Source: Nocardia transvalensis NBRC 15921 (GTDB lineage: Bacteria; Actinomycetota; Actinomycetes; Mycobacteriales; Mycobacteriaceae). Taken from it: DNA of 64,000 nucleotides. The notes beneath the pieces were generated by a model. The model had not been told where the DNA came from and did no database searches. It worked only from the letters and a program-made list of their open reading frames with translations. A program made the position numbers and the translations under genes. Of this stretch, positions 35,289 to 44,344 are shown piece by piece. Each line of letters begins with the position of its first letter. The first letter of the stretch is position 1. The DNA is taken from assembly GCF_000308875.1 (NCBI RefSeq), contig NZ_BAGL01000124.1, positions 1 to 64,000 on the forward strand, read 5' to 3'.

Positions 35289-36703
35289 TGGACGTCGATG
35301 TCGTCGTGATCGGCGGCGGCGGAGCGGGTCTGGCCGCCGCGGTCTCGGCCGCCGAGCAGGGCGCGTCGGTCGTCCTCTTCGAATCCGAGCGCGAACTCGG
35401 CGGGTCCACCCAGCTGTCCGCGGGACTGTTCACCGCCGCGGGCACCAGCGTGCAGCGCGCGCTGGGCATCGAGGATTCGGCGGAGCGGTTCTTCCAGCAC
35501 TACATGGATCTCAACCAGTGGGTGCTGCGCCCGGGCCTGATCCACGCGTTCTGCGAGAACGCCGGGCCGACGCTGGAATGGCTGATCGGGCTCGGCGTGG
35601 AGATTCCCGCGACGGTGTCGGGCAACGCACATCAACCGGGCCTCGCCCGCGCGGGCGTGGAGGACGTGTGGCGCGCGCACGTGCCCAAGGATCAGGGCTA
35701 CGGGCTCGTCCAGGTCCTCGCCCGCGCCGGGCGCGCGCACGGGATCGAGGTGGTGCTCGGCACCCGCGTGGAAAGCCTGCTCGTCGAGGACGGCCGCGTA
35801 GCCGGCGTCGTCGCCGACGGGATCGAGGTGCACGGTGCGTCCGTCGTCGTCACGACCGGCGGCTTCGCACAGGATCCCGGCCTGGTCGACCGGTACTTCC
35901 CGGCGGCGCGGGCGGCGGGCGACGCACTGTTCGTGGTGGCCGCGCCGGGCAGCCGCGGGGACCACCTGCGGTTCGGGGCCGAGGTCGGCGCGTCGCTCAC
36001 CGGGCACGGGTGGGGCCTGCTCATGCCGACCGTGTACTTCCAGCGCCTGCATCACTGGCAGTCCGGATTCCCGCCCGCCTCCCGCATTCACATCGACCGC
36101 ACCGGGCGGCGCTTCATGGACGAGGACGCCCCGTACGCCGTCTCCAGCGGCATCATCGACCACCACGGCGGGCGCGGCTGGATGATCTTCGACGAGAAGG
36201 CGCGGGTGAATCTGGCGTCCGGGTACACCGACTGGATTCCCGAGCGCGTCGCGGCGGAGGTCGCCGCCGGGCGCACGGCGTGCGCCGCCACCTGGGAGGA
36301 ACTCGCCGGGACCCTCGGCGTCCCCGCGCCCGCGCTGCGTGCGAGTATCGAACGCTGGAACGCTCAGCTGCCCACGGGCGTGGACGACGACTTCCGCCGC
36401 CATGTCTCGCTCGCGGCCAAGGGCGGCGCGACCCGGCTCGATCCGATCGCCGAGGCGCCGTTCTACGCGGCCGAGATCCTGCCCGCCGAACTCGTCTGTA
36501 CCCATACCGGTCTCGAAATCGACGCGCACGCAGCCGTTCTCGATACCACCGGACAGCCCGTCCCCGGGCTCTTCGCCGCCGGAGAGGCCGGCGGCGGAGT
36601 CCTCGGACAGCGCTACGTGGGCGGCGGCAACGCCGTCGCCAATGCTTTGACGATGGGACGCGTCGCCGGCCGCAGCGCCGCCCGCGCCCACAGGAACACC
36701 TGA
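35288..36703 (+). CDS. FAD-dependent oxidoreductase, fumarate reductase/3-ketosteroid dehydrogenase superfamily
   Basis: A 471-residue flavoprotein. The N-terminal FAD motif is VVVIGGGGAGLAAAVSAAEQG; the FAD-binding C-terminus has GLFAAGEAGGGVLGQRYVGG and GNAVANALTMGRVAG. The middle cap domain (FQRLHHWQSGF, HIDRTGRRFMDEDAPYAVSS) is typical of the KstD/flavocytochrome c group, which removes hydrogens next to a carbonyl. This fits ring desaturation or aromatisation of an alicyclic substrate. Residues cannot separate Delta1-steroid from other substrates. It is co-transcribed with two SDRs and a transporter. Confidence 0.85.
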   Translation: MDVDVVVIGGGGAGLAAAVSAAEQGASVVLFESERELGGSTQLSAGLFTAAGTSVQRALGIEDSAERFFQHYMDLNQWVLRPGLIHAFCENAGPTLEWLIGLGVEIPATVSGNAHQPGLARAGVEDVWRAHVPKDQGYGLVQVLARAGRAHGIEVVLGTRVESLLVEDGRVAGVVADGIEVHGASVVVTTGGFAQDPGLVDRYFPAARAAGDALFVVAAPGSRGDHLRFGAEVGASLTGHGWGLLMPTVYFQRLHHWQSGFPPASRIHIDRTGRRFMDEDAPYAVSSGIIDHHGGRGWMIFDEKARVNLASGYTDWIPERVAAEVAAGRTACAATWEELAGTLGVPAPALRASIERWNAQLPTGVDDDFRRHVSLAAKGGATRLDPIAEAPFYAAEILPAELVCTHTGLEIDAHAAVLDTTGQPVPGLFAAGEAGGGVLGQRYVGGGNAVANALTMGRVAGRSAARAHRNT

Positions 36704-36713
36704 GGAAGCCGAC

Positions 36714-38042
36714 ATGTTGGGAAACGAGTTGATGCCGCACGCCGAGCAGCGTTCCGGCCCGCCCGCCACGAGCGGGCGGTCGTCGGTGAAGGTCGTGCGC
36801 GCGGCCATCGTCGGCACCGTGGTCGAGTACTACGACTTCGGCATCTACGGATATATGGCGACCGTCGTCGCCACCCTGTTCTTCGTCTCGGAGAACGATA
36901 CGGCCGCACTGCTGGGGACGTTCGCCGCCTTCGCGGTCGCGTTCTTCCTCCGGGTGCCGGGCGGGATCTTCTTCGGGCACATCGGCGACAAGTACGGGCG
37001 CAAGAGCGCCCTGTCGTGGACCATCCTGCTGATGGTGATCGCCACGGTGATCATGGGCCTGATGCCGACCTACGTCACGCTGGGGGTCTGGGCCACCGCG
37101 GCGCTGGTGCTCGCGCGCTGTCTACAGGGCTTCGCGGCGGGCGGTGAACTGGGCGGCGCCAACGCGTTCGTCTCCGAATCGGCCCCGGCGCGCTGGCGGG
37201 CCACGCAGACCTCGATGGTCAATTCCGGCACGTACCTGGGATCGCTCGTCGCCTCCCTCGTCGCGCTCGCCCTGACCTCGATCTTCTCCCACGACACCAT
37301 CCTGTCCTGGGCGTGGCGCATTCCGTTCCTGCTGAGCGTCGTCATCGGCGTCGTCGGCATCTGGATCCGCAACCACATGGAGGACACGCCGCAGTTCGAG
37401 GAGCTCGCGGAGAAGGGCGAGACGAAGAAGCTGCCGGTGGCGGAGCTGCTGCGCACCTCCGGCGGCGCGGTGGTCAAGATCGTGTTCCTGGGCGCGCTCA
37501 TCACCGGCGGCTACTACATCGCCTCGGTGTACGCCGCGACCTATCTGCAGACCACCGGCGGGCACTCCGCCACGCTGGCGTTCCTGTCGACCTCGCTCGC
37601 GCTGGTGCTCGGCGTGATCACCCTGCCCATCGCCGGGTACTGCGCGGACCGGTACGGCCGGAAGCCGGTGCTGTATCTCGGCAGCGCGGCGGCCGCGGTC
37701 CTCGGCGTGCCGATGTTCATGCTGATGGCCGGGGGCGGCGCCTGGCAGGCCGTGGCGGGGCAGTCGGTCCTGTTCATCTGCGTCTCGATCGTCAACGGCG
37801 CCTCGTACGTCACCTACGTGGAGATGCTGAAGGCCTCGGTCCGCTACAGCGGCCTGGCGCTGGGCAACAACATCACCAATATGCTGCTCGGCGGCACGGC
37901 CCCGTTCATCGCGACCTACCTCATCGACCTCACGGGCAATTCCCTCGCCCCGGCCGGATACTTCGTCTTCACCGCCCTGCTCACCCTGGGCACGGTCTAC
38001 TTCGTCACCGAGACCAAGGGCATCGAATTGCGGGCGGACTGA
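36714..38042 (+). CDS. MHS-family (MFS) metabolite:proton symporter
   Basis: A 442-residue, 12-segment transporter of the MHS subgroup (ShiA, KgtP, ProP). It has the opening GTVVEYYDFGIYGYMATVVA, FFGHIGDKYGRKSAL in the loop 2-3 signature, FAAGGELGGANAFVSESAPA and a C-terminal YFVTETKG. MHS members import organic acids such as shikimate, 2-oxoglutarate and aromatic carboxylates. Located at the end of the SDR/flavoprotein operon, it probably imports that pathway's carboxylate substrate. GAGGA lies before ATG 36714. Confidence 0.92.
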   Translation: MLGNELMPHAEQRSGPPATSGRSSVKVVRAAIVGTVVEYYDFGIYGYMATVVATLFFVSENDTAALLGTFAAFAVAFFLRVPGGIFFGHIGDKYGRKSALSWTILLMVIATVIMGLMPTYVTLGVWATAALVLARCLQGFAAGGELGGANAFVSESAPARWRATQTSMVNSGTYLGSLVASLVALALTSIFSHDTILSWAWRIPFLLSVVIGVVGIWIRNHMEDTPQFEELAEKGETKKLPVAELLRTSGGAVVKIVFLGALITGGYYIASVYAATYLQTTGGHSATLAFLSTSLALVLGVITLPIAGYCADRYGRKPVLYLGSAAAAVLGVPMFMLMAGGGAWQAVAGQSVLFICVSIVNGASYVTYVEMLKASVRYSGLALGNNITNMLLGGTAPFIATYLIDLTGNSLAPAGYFVFTALLTLGTVYFVTETKGIELRAD

Positions 38043-38068
38043 GAAGCGTCCGGCCGGTGCGGCACTCG

Positions 38069-38356
38069 TCAGACGGCGTCGAAGTACTCGATCTTCGGCG
38101 CGCCGGCCAGGAGCGGGGCGAGATTCTTCCCCGCGGCGCGGAAATGATCGGATTTGCCGTGGAATTCGAGCGCCTCGTCGTTGTCGTACAGCTCGAAGAT
38201 GCGGTAGGAGTTCGGGTCGCTCTTGGACCGGACGAGCCGGTACTCCCGGTTGCCCGGCTCGTTCTGCTCGATTTGCTGCACGAGATCGGCCACCACGGAT
38301 TCGAGTTCGGCGCCCTTCCCGTCCTGCACGGTCAATTCGGCGATTACAGCGATCAT
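38069..38356 (-). CDS. Antibiotic-biosynthesis-monooxygenase-fold protein (YgiN/quinol monooxygenase type)
   Basis: A 95-residue ABM-domain protein: MIAVIAELTVQDGKGAELESV, REYRLVRSKSDPNSYRIFELYDNDEALEFHGKSDHF-like core and AGAPKIEYFDAV at the end. Family members are cofactor-free oxygenases or quinone-handling proteins and act as dimers. AAAGGA lies 7 nt before ATG 38356. It converges on the MHS transporter and may or may not belong to the same pathway. Confidence 0.88.
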   Translation of the reverse strand: MIAVIAELTVQDGKGAELESVVADLVQQIEQNEPGNREYRLVRSKSDPNSYRIFELYDNDEALEFHGKSDHFRAAGKNLAPLLAGAPKIEYFDAV

Positions 38357-38469
38357 GCGTGTTCCTTTCGCGCGCAACCCGCGAGGGGCCGGACTCCGTC
38401 GTCCGTCACTGCAGCTTAGGTCGACGCCGGCCCGGCCTCGGTGACGGGGCGAACAGTCACCCGGCTGTG

Positions 38470-39543
38470 CTACCTGTCGGGCCGTCCCCACCGGGCGAGC
38501 GCGTCGCTCGCGGCGGCCAGCAGGCGCCGGGAGCGCGGGAAGTCCTGCAACCGGGTGCCCAGGATATCGAACACCACACCGAGCGATGCGGCGGGAACGC
38601 CACGGGCGGTGAGGATATCGGCGGTCCAGGTGATGAAACCGGTGAACAGATCGTCGTCGTCGGTGTAGAGGGCGGTGGCCAGGAAATCGACGATATGGGC
38701 GATGTCCTCCGCCGTCCGGTCACGCTGGGCCGCGTTGTAGGCGCGCATCGGCGGGAACCGCTGCTCGAGCCCGGCCAGCGTGGAGGCCACGAGTTGCGGC
38801 GCCGAGCGGGCGACCATCGTGTATTCCTGATCGGCCAGGTGCGCGAGCGGATCGGGCGCCGGCGGGTCGTCGAGCGATACGGCGGTCCGGCGTAGTCCTC
38901 CCCCGAGCAGATCCGCGGCGGCCCGCGCGTCGGGCGCCCACGCGTCGGCGCCCAGCATCCGCGCGTACCGGCCGTCCGGCCCGAACGCCGCGCCGCCGGC
39001 GACGACCGGGATCCCGGTCGCCTGGCAGGCGCTGATCGCGGCATGTGCGGTGGGCAGCCGGGTCGGCAGGGACGACGACAGCGCCACCGCGTCGGGATTG
39101 TGCTGATGCAGATGGACGATCAGATGACCGGTGGGCACCTGCGCGCCCAGGAAGTCGACCCGCCACCCCCGCAGCCGCAGCACCTCGGCGACCAGCCGCG
39201 CGGGCAGCGCGTGCCACTCCCCGTCGACGCAGGCGACGGTGACGCTACCGGCCGTCGTCTCCGACGCGCCCGCGGGATGGTGGGCCAGCGCCGCCATCGC
39301 GCGGTCGTTGATGGCCGTGACGGCATGCTCCTGCGCGACGGTGACGCGGTTCGCCGCCCATTCCACCCCGACTCTGCGCTGCACGGGCGCGACCACCTCG
39401 AGCAGGATCATCTCGACGCTCAACCCGGCGTCGGCCACGCCGAGAAGCACTGCGGCGGCGGCATATTCGTCACGGTCCGAGACCGCGTCCCACAGTTCGT
39501 CGCGGGCCCGATCCACCGAAGGGGCCGCCATACCGGTCGTCAT
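38470..39543 (-). CDS. Cobalamin-binding CarH-like sensor without DNA-binding domain
   Basis: A 357-residue cytoplasmic protein. Residues 1-95 form a helical B12-binding-2 bundle containing W62-x9-E72-H73, the motif that caps the 5'-deoxyadenosyl group in CarH photoreceptors. Residues 100-200 are the Rossmann-like B12 domain with His111 in EWHALP (DxHxxG-like), SSL at 157-159 and GG at 183-184. Residues 230-357 form a helical C-terminal region resembling RsbR-type signalling domains. There is no MerR helix-turn-helix. ATG 39543 overlaps the stop of the PP2C gene, so the two are made together. Adenosylcobalamin light sensing is inferred. Confidence 0.85.
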   Translation of the reverse strand: MTTGMAAPSVDRARDELWDAVSDRDEYAAAAVLLGVADAGLSVEMILLEVVAPVQRRVGVEWAANRVTVAQEHAVTAINDRAMAALAHHPAGASETTAGSVTVACVDGEWHALPARLVAEVLRLRGWRVDFLGAQVPTGHLIVHLHQHNPDAVALSSSLPTRLPTAHAAISACQATGIPVVAGGAAFGPDGRYARMLGADAWAPDARAAADLLGGGLRRTAVSLDDPPAPDPLAHLADQEYTMVARSAPQLVASTLAGLEQRFPPMRAYNAAQRDRTAEDIAHIVDFLATALYTDDDDLFTGFITWTADILTARGVPAASLGVVFDILGTRLQDFPRSRRLLAAASDALARWGRPDR

Positions 39544-41210
39544 GCCGTATACCTCCCGCTCATGTGCCCGTCGACCGCGCTCAGATGCGCGTGCCGGGGC
39601 GCCGTGATGGCGACGACAGCGATATCGTCGTGCCGCTGCCGGCCCACCCACTCCGTCGTGAGCATCTGGATATGTTCGACCACCGCGTCCGCGGGCATAC
39701 GGGCGCATCCGGACAGGGCCGCCGACAGCCGCTCCTCACCGAACATCTCCCCGCCCAGGGGCCCGCCCCGCGCCTCGGTCACCCCGTCGGTGTAGAGCAG
39801 GCAGGTCTCGCCCGGCGCCAGCCAGGTCCGGAAGGTGGTGGCGGAGATACTGGGCAGCACGCCGACGAGTTGTCCTCGGGTGTCGGCCTTTTCGACGATG
39901 CCGTCACCCCGCACGATCAGCGGCGGCAGGTGGCCGCCACACGTCAGCCGCACCCCCAGGCCGCCGTGGCTGCGGACCACGGAGGCCAGCACGACCGTGG
40001 CGAAGCGGGTGTGCTCGGTGGACAGCAGCGCGCTGTTCAGCATGTTCAGCAGGCGTTCGTGATCGTCGGCCATCGGCGCGAGCGCCTGCAGGGTGTTGCG
40101 GATCTTGCCGGTGAGCACCGCGGCCTCCAGGCCCTTGCCGCACACGTCGCCGAGGACGACCAGCGATTCCCCGTCGGGCGTCGCGGCGGGATGCACGTCG
40201 TAGAAGTCGCCGCCGACGATCTCGTGATTCTCCGACGCGCGGTAACCGCCCGCCAGTTCGATGCCGTGCACCCACCGCAACCGCGGCGGCAGCAGTTCGT
40301 GCATGAGGATGCCGGTGATGTTCACCTGCTCGGCGTAGAGCCGCGCGGCCGACAGCGCACCCCCGGCTCGGGCGGCGAACAGGTGCGCGAAGAGTTCGTC
40401 GCGTTCGCCGAAGACCTGTTCTCCCGTGCGGCGCAACAGGATCAGCGCACCGGCCGGCACGCCGTGCCCGGGCAGCGGAGTGATCACCACCGAACCGACC
40501 GGCCCGTCGAAACCGGCGGGCAGGATCCACTCGGGCACCGTCGCCGGATCGATCCAGCGCGACGGCACCGGCGGGAATCCGCGCAGCGCCTCGCTGAGTC
40601 CCGGCACGGCCGCCGGGTCCTGATCCGCGGTCCCGTGCCACACCTCGCCGCCCGAACAGCAGGACGTGATCGGCAGCTGCGGTCCGGACGCGGGCGCCAC
40701 GACCACCGCGGCGTCCGCGAGATGCTGTGCGGCCATCCGTACCGTCGCCTCCATGCACCGCGTGATGTTCAGCGACGATAGCAAGATGTCGGAGGTCTCC
40801 GAGAGGAATGCCGTGCGCTCCCGCTCCCGCGTCAGCGCCTCGCGCGCGGCGGTCAGCGAGCGGGTGGCGTCCTCGACCAGCCACCACACCACCGAGTGAT
40901 CGGCCAGCACCGTCGGCCGCGCCTCGACCGTCCGGCCGTCCAGGGGACCCGACGCCGACTCGGCCTCCGGACATCCCCCCACGACCTCGGCGTGGGCCCG
41001 CACCAACCAGTCGGGCGCGGTATCGCGCAGCGGCGACCCCGCGCCTATCCCGGGCAGGACCGCCCGGCCCGCGGCGGTGGCGGCCAGCACGGTTCCCGCG
41101 CGATCGACCACCACCGCCGGATGCGGCACCGCCGACCACCCGCCGCACCGGTCGAGCACGGGCTCGGCGTCACCGCTCGGGTACGCCATGTCGACTGCTT
41201 CGTCCACCAC
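39540..41210 (-). CDS. SpoIIE/RsbU-type PP2C phosphatase with PAS and GAF regions
   Basis: A 556-residue multidomain phosphatase. N-terminal PAS-like part (VPHPAVVVDRAGTVLAATAAGRAVLP), a GAF-like middle (about 140-310), and a PP2C domain with metal-binding motifs VGGDFYDVHP, LGDVCGKGLEAAVLTG, LLYTDGVTEAR and HDDIAVVAI. Such enzymes dephosphorylate STAS anti-anti-sigma proteins, here likely the one encoded at 41257. GGAGGA precedes two adjacent GTG codons (41210, 41207); the second is better spaced. It overlaps the B12-binding gene at its end. Confidence 0.92.
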   Translation of the reverse strand: MVDEAVDMAYPSGDAEPVLDRCGGWSAVPHPAVVVDRAGTVLAATAAGRAVLPGIGAGSPLRDTAPDWLVRAHAEVVGGCPEAESASGPLDGRTVEARPTVLADHSVVWWLVEDATRSLTAAREALTRERERTAFLSETSDILLSSLNITRCMEATVRMAAQHLADAAVVVAPASGPQLPITSCCSGGEVWHGTADQDPAAVPGLSEALRGFPPVPSRWIDPATVPEWILPAGFDGPVGSVVITPLPGHGVPAGALILLRRTGEQVFGERDELFAHLFAARAGGALSAARLYAEQVNITGILMHELLPPRLRWVHGIELAGGYRASENHEIVGGDFYDVHPAATPDGESLVVLGDVCGKGLEAAVLTGKIRNTLQALAPMADDHERLLNMLNSALLSTEHTRFATVVLASVVRSHGGLGVRLTCGGHLPPLIVRGDGIVEKADTRGQLVGVLPSISATTFRTWLAPGETCLLYTDGVTEARGGPLGGEMFGEERLSAALSGCARMPADAVVEHIQMLTTEWVGRQRHDDIAVVAITAPRHAHLSAVDGHMSGRYTA

Positions 41211-41256
41211 TGCTCCTCCAAAGAACGGCGTCGTGGTCGGGCCGGCGCCGGACGGT

Positions 41257-41598
41257 TCACGGACCGGTCGCCTCGTCCAGGTGATCGATCAGGCGAATCG
41301 TGTCCGACAGCCCGGTGATCTCGATCAGCCGTCGCACCGGATGGGAGCCGATCACCCTCAGCTCCACCGAATCCCGGGCCGTGCGCAGCAGCACGTTGAG
41401 CCCCGACGAATCGAAGAATCCCACTTCGGACAGATCGACGACAACCGTCCGCGGCCCGCACCGCACCGCGGCGTCGACCGCTTCCCGCAGCCGGGACGCC
41501 GTGAGGATGTCGACCTCGCCCGCGGCGATCACCACGACCGCCGCACCCACCGACACGACGTCGACGGTGAAACCCCGCCGTTGGCCTTCGTGACGCAA
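41257..41598 (-). CDS. STAS-domain anti-sigma factor antagonist
   Basis: About 113 residues: VVVIAAGEVDILTASRLREAV, VVVDLSEVGFFDSSGLNVL (the DSSG with the phosphorylatable Ser) and a C-terminal LIEITGLSD helix. It is the expected substrate of the adjacent PP2C phosphatase in an RsbV/SpoIIAA-like partner switch. The start is uncertain: TTG 41598 is preceded by AAAGG at a good distance and gives the normal family length, while GTG codons further upstream are possible. No RsbW-like kinase gene is present in the window. Confidence 0.85.
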   Translation of the reverse strand: MRHEGQRRGFTVDVVSVGAAVVVIAAGEVDILTASRLREAVDAAVRCGPRTVVVDLSEVGFFDSSGLNVLLRTARDSVELRVIGSHPVRRLIEITGLSDTIRLIDHLDEATGP

Positions 41599-41890
41599 TC
41601 CATGACCTTTCGCATTCCGTACCCGCACGAATCGCACAGCGGCGCGCACGTTCTCACGTGTCGCGGACCCGCGCGTGCTGTTCGGGACGTTCGAAACCAG
41701 GGCCCCGCTCTCTCGTGGACCCGTCGTCGGAATCGGCGAGGCTGTGGTTCTCAACCGTCGCAATTCACCGAGTCTAGAGCCACAAGACCCCAATCCGTAG
41801 TCACACGCGTATAGGGGCGTTCGGCCCAGACCGCGAGTACGACCCGGCCCTGGCCGGAGCATCCGCACCGGCACGGCGGATAATGCTGCT

Positions 41891-42586
41891 GTGATCAGTG
41901 GTGAACAGCGGGTCGATCCCGAATTGACGACGGTGATCGAATCCGTCGTCGGCGGCACGCCCTGTGCCAACTCCGGGGAGTTCCATTACTCGCTCGCCGA
42001 GCGGCGGTGGGAGTGGTCCGACGATCTCGCCCGGATGTTCGGCTACGAACCCGGCACGGTCCGGCCGACCACGGAACTGCTCCTGTCGCATCAGCATCCC
42101 GACGATCGGGCGACCGGTGAGGCGGTGATCCACCGGGTCGAGGACGGCGAACCGTTCTGCGGCCGGCACCGCATCATCGATACCGCCGACCGGGTGCGCG
42201 AGGTCATCGTCATCGGTGACTACGAGTCCGACGACCAGGGCACGGTCGTCGGCACGACCGGGTTCTACATCGACCTCACCGACGCGCTCGAGGAGGAGCG
42301 CAACGACGCCCTCGACAACGTCCTGCCCGAGACGATCGCGGCCCGCGCGCCGATCGAGCAGGCCAAGGGCATTCTGGCCCTGATCTACGGGCTGAACTCC
42401 GAACAAGCCTTCGCGGTGCTGAAATGGCGTTCCCAGCACACCAATACGAAGCTGCGGGCGCTCGCGGCGCGGCTGGTCGAGGAGGCCAGGCAGTTCGACC
42501 CCAACAGTCCCGGGGCGCGCACCCGATTCGACCACGTGCTGCTCACCGTGCACGAACTGGTCGACCCGGCCGCCGACGCGTCCTAG
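41891..42586 (+). CDS. PAS-ANTAR domain regulator
   Basis: A 231-residue protein. Residues 25-135 are a PAS fold (GEFHYSLAERRWEWSDDLARMFGYEPG, HQHPDDR). Residues 145-205 are an ANTAR RNA-binding domain (APIEQAKGILALIYGLNSEQAFAVLKWRSQHTNTKL region). ANTAR proteins act as antiterminators by binding dual hairpins in mRNA leaders. It starts at GTG 41891. It is divergent from the STAS gene, and together with the phosphatase and B12 sensor forms a stress-signalling cluster. The target RNAs are not visible here. Confidence 0.9.
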   Translation: MISGEQRVDPELTTVIESVVGGTPCANSGEFHYSLAERRWEWSDDLARMFGYEPGTVRPTTELLLSHQHPDDRATGEAVIHRVEDGEPFCGRHRIIDTADRVREVIVIGDYESDDQGTVVGTTGFYIDLTDALEEERNDALDNVLPETIAARAPIEQAKGILALIYGLNSEQAFAVLKWRSQHTNTKLRALAARLVEEARQFDPNSPGARTRFDHVLLTVHELVDPAADAS

Positions 42587-42598
42587 CCCGCGCGCGGC

Positions 42599-44113
42599 TC
42601 AGGCGCGGCGGAGTTCGCGGGCCACGAGGGTGTCGACCAGGCCGTTCAGCTCGTCGACCACCGGCGACGCGGCCGGGTCGTGCGCGAGGTTGCGCATCTC
42701 CAGCGGATCCTCCTGCCGGTCGTACAGCTCGTACTCGAAGTCCGCACGGGAGCCGTCGACCCCCGCGGGGGTCGAGTAGCGGGCGAAGCTGTAGCGCGGG
42801 GTGATCGTGCCGCGCAGGCAGTACCGCACGCCCGGCGTCCGGCCGCCGCTGGACCTGGCGTCCGCGGTGAGCAGCAGCGCCTCCCGGACGTCGCCGCCCG
42901 GATTGCCGAGCAGCGGGGTCAGGTCGCGGCCGGTGCTCGCGACCGCGACCCCGGCCAGCGCGGCGAGCGTCGGGACGAGGTCTATGTGCGAGGTGAGGCC
43001 GGACACGGTGCGCCCGTGGGTGGCCGGGATGCGCGGATCGGCGATGGTGAGCGGGACACGGTTGTTCTCCCGGTAGATCATGGCCCCCTTCTGCCGCAGG
43101 CCGTGCGCGCCACCCAGTTCGCCGTGGTCGGCCACCCGGACGACCACCGTGTCGTTCGCGGCGCCGCTCGCGTCCAGGCCGTCGAGGACGCGGCCGATGA
43201 GGTCGTCGGTGCGCAGCAGGAGTTCGAGGTACCAGTTGCCCCACCGCTGCCACTGCCGGCGCGCGCCGGGTGAGGTCACCTCCTCCGGCATCACCCCGCC
43301 GACCGCGGTGTTCAGCGTCCGCCATACGCTCTGCACCTGCGGTTTGGCGGACAGGTCGGCTTCGAAGTTCGGCGGGACGTCCGCGCCGTGCTCGGGCACG
43401 TCCGCGAGCCGGTAGAAGCGCGGGCAGTACATCATGTCGTGCGGGTTGACCATACTCACCACGCACAGCCACGGCTCGGCCCGAGTGCCGTTGTCGCGCA
43501 ACCAGTTCACGGCACGGTCGACCACGCCCGGATCCTCGTGCAGCCCCTCGTCGGGCCCGCCGCCGCCGAGAATGTCGTGGGATTCCTGAAATCCGTAGCC
43601 CGCCAGGCCCGCCGGATCCGGGCTCACCGCACCGGACAGATGCCACTTGCCGATATAGGCGGTGTGGTAGCCGGTCTGCCGCAACAGCGTGCCGAGGGTG
43701 GGGATCGCGGTGTCCAGATCGGCGTTGGCAGTGCCGGTGAGATCGAGCAGCTGATCGACGACGCCGCTGCCGCCGACATTGTCGATCATCCCGTTCACGG
43801 GCGCGTGCAGACCGGTGAAGAAGGTGGAGCGGGCCGGGGTGCACGGGGCCGTCGGGGTGTGATGCATGGCGAATCGCACACCGGCGGCGTCGATCCGGTC
43901 ACGGGCGGGCAGCGCGAACCCGGGCGGGCGCACGACATCGGCCCGCTCCTGATCGGTCATCACGACAAGGATGTTCGGGCGGCGGCCCGGATCCGCCCCG
44001 GCCCGCGCCCCACCCAACGCCGGCACGGCGAACGGCGCCGCCGCCATCATCGACAGCAACGCCCGGCGGCCGAGACGGGCGGTGTCGCGCGGATCCGGAA
44101 TATGCGACGGCAC
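42599..44113 (-). CDS. Tat-exported sulfatase (arylsulfatase/choline-sulfatase type)
   Basis: A 504-residue type I sulfatase. Twin-Arg signal GRRALLSMMAAAPFAVPALG at the N-terminus, metal Asp in ILVVMTDQER (Asp54), and the formylglycine motif CTPAR (Cys91) with TFFTG following. Later elements are YIGKWHLSG, VNPHDMM and a C-terminal RADFEYELYDRQEDPLEMRNL. Cys91 would be converted by formylglycine-generating enzyme. It cleaves sulfate esters outside the cytoplasm. GTG 44113 has AAAGG upstream; an ATG at 44194 has none. It is divergent from the P450. Confidence 0.88.
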   Translation of the reverse strand: MPSHIPDPRDTARLGRRALLSMMAAAPFAVPALGGARAGADPGRRPNILVVMTDQERADVVRPPGFALPARDRIDAAGVRFAMHHTPTAPCTPARSTFFTGLHAPVNGMIDNVGGSGVVDQLLDLTGTANADLDTAIPTLGTLLRQTGYHTAYIGKWHLSGAVSPDPAGLAGYGFQESHDILGGGGPDEGLHEDPGVVDRAVNWLRDNGTRAEPWLCVVSMVNPHDMMYCPRFYRLADVPEHGADVPPNFEADLSAKPQVQSVWRTLNTAVGGVMPEEVTSPGARRQWQRWGNWYLELLLRTDDLIGRVLDGLDASGAANDTVVVRVADHGELGGAHGLRQKGAMIYRENNRVPLTIADPRIPATHGRTVSGLTSHIDLVPTLAALAGVAVASTGRDLTPLLGNPGGDVREALLLTADARSSGGRTPGVRYCLRGTITPRYSFARYSTPAGVDGSRADFEYELYDRQEDPLEMRNLAHDPAASPVVDELNGLVDTLVARELRRA

Positions 44114-44344
44114 GAGGCGGCCTTTCGTTCGTCGGACGGTGCGGCGGCGCGGTCGATCACGCCGTGTCGCCCCGCGGTCACAGTAGTCATCCACATCGCG
44201 GACGGGTGAGCGGCGGTGTGCCGTGCCGACTTTGCGAGGGATGTGGAATTCCGGCGGCCTCTCGCCCCCGTATCCTTCCGGCTGGCAACACCAAGGCCCT
44301 GACCTTGGGTACTATGCTGCGGCAACCGATTTCAAGGAGACTAC

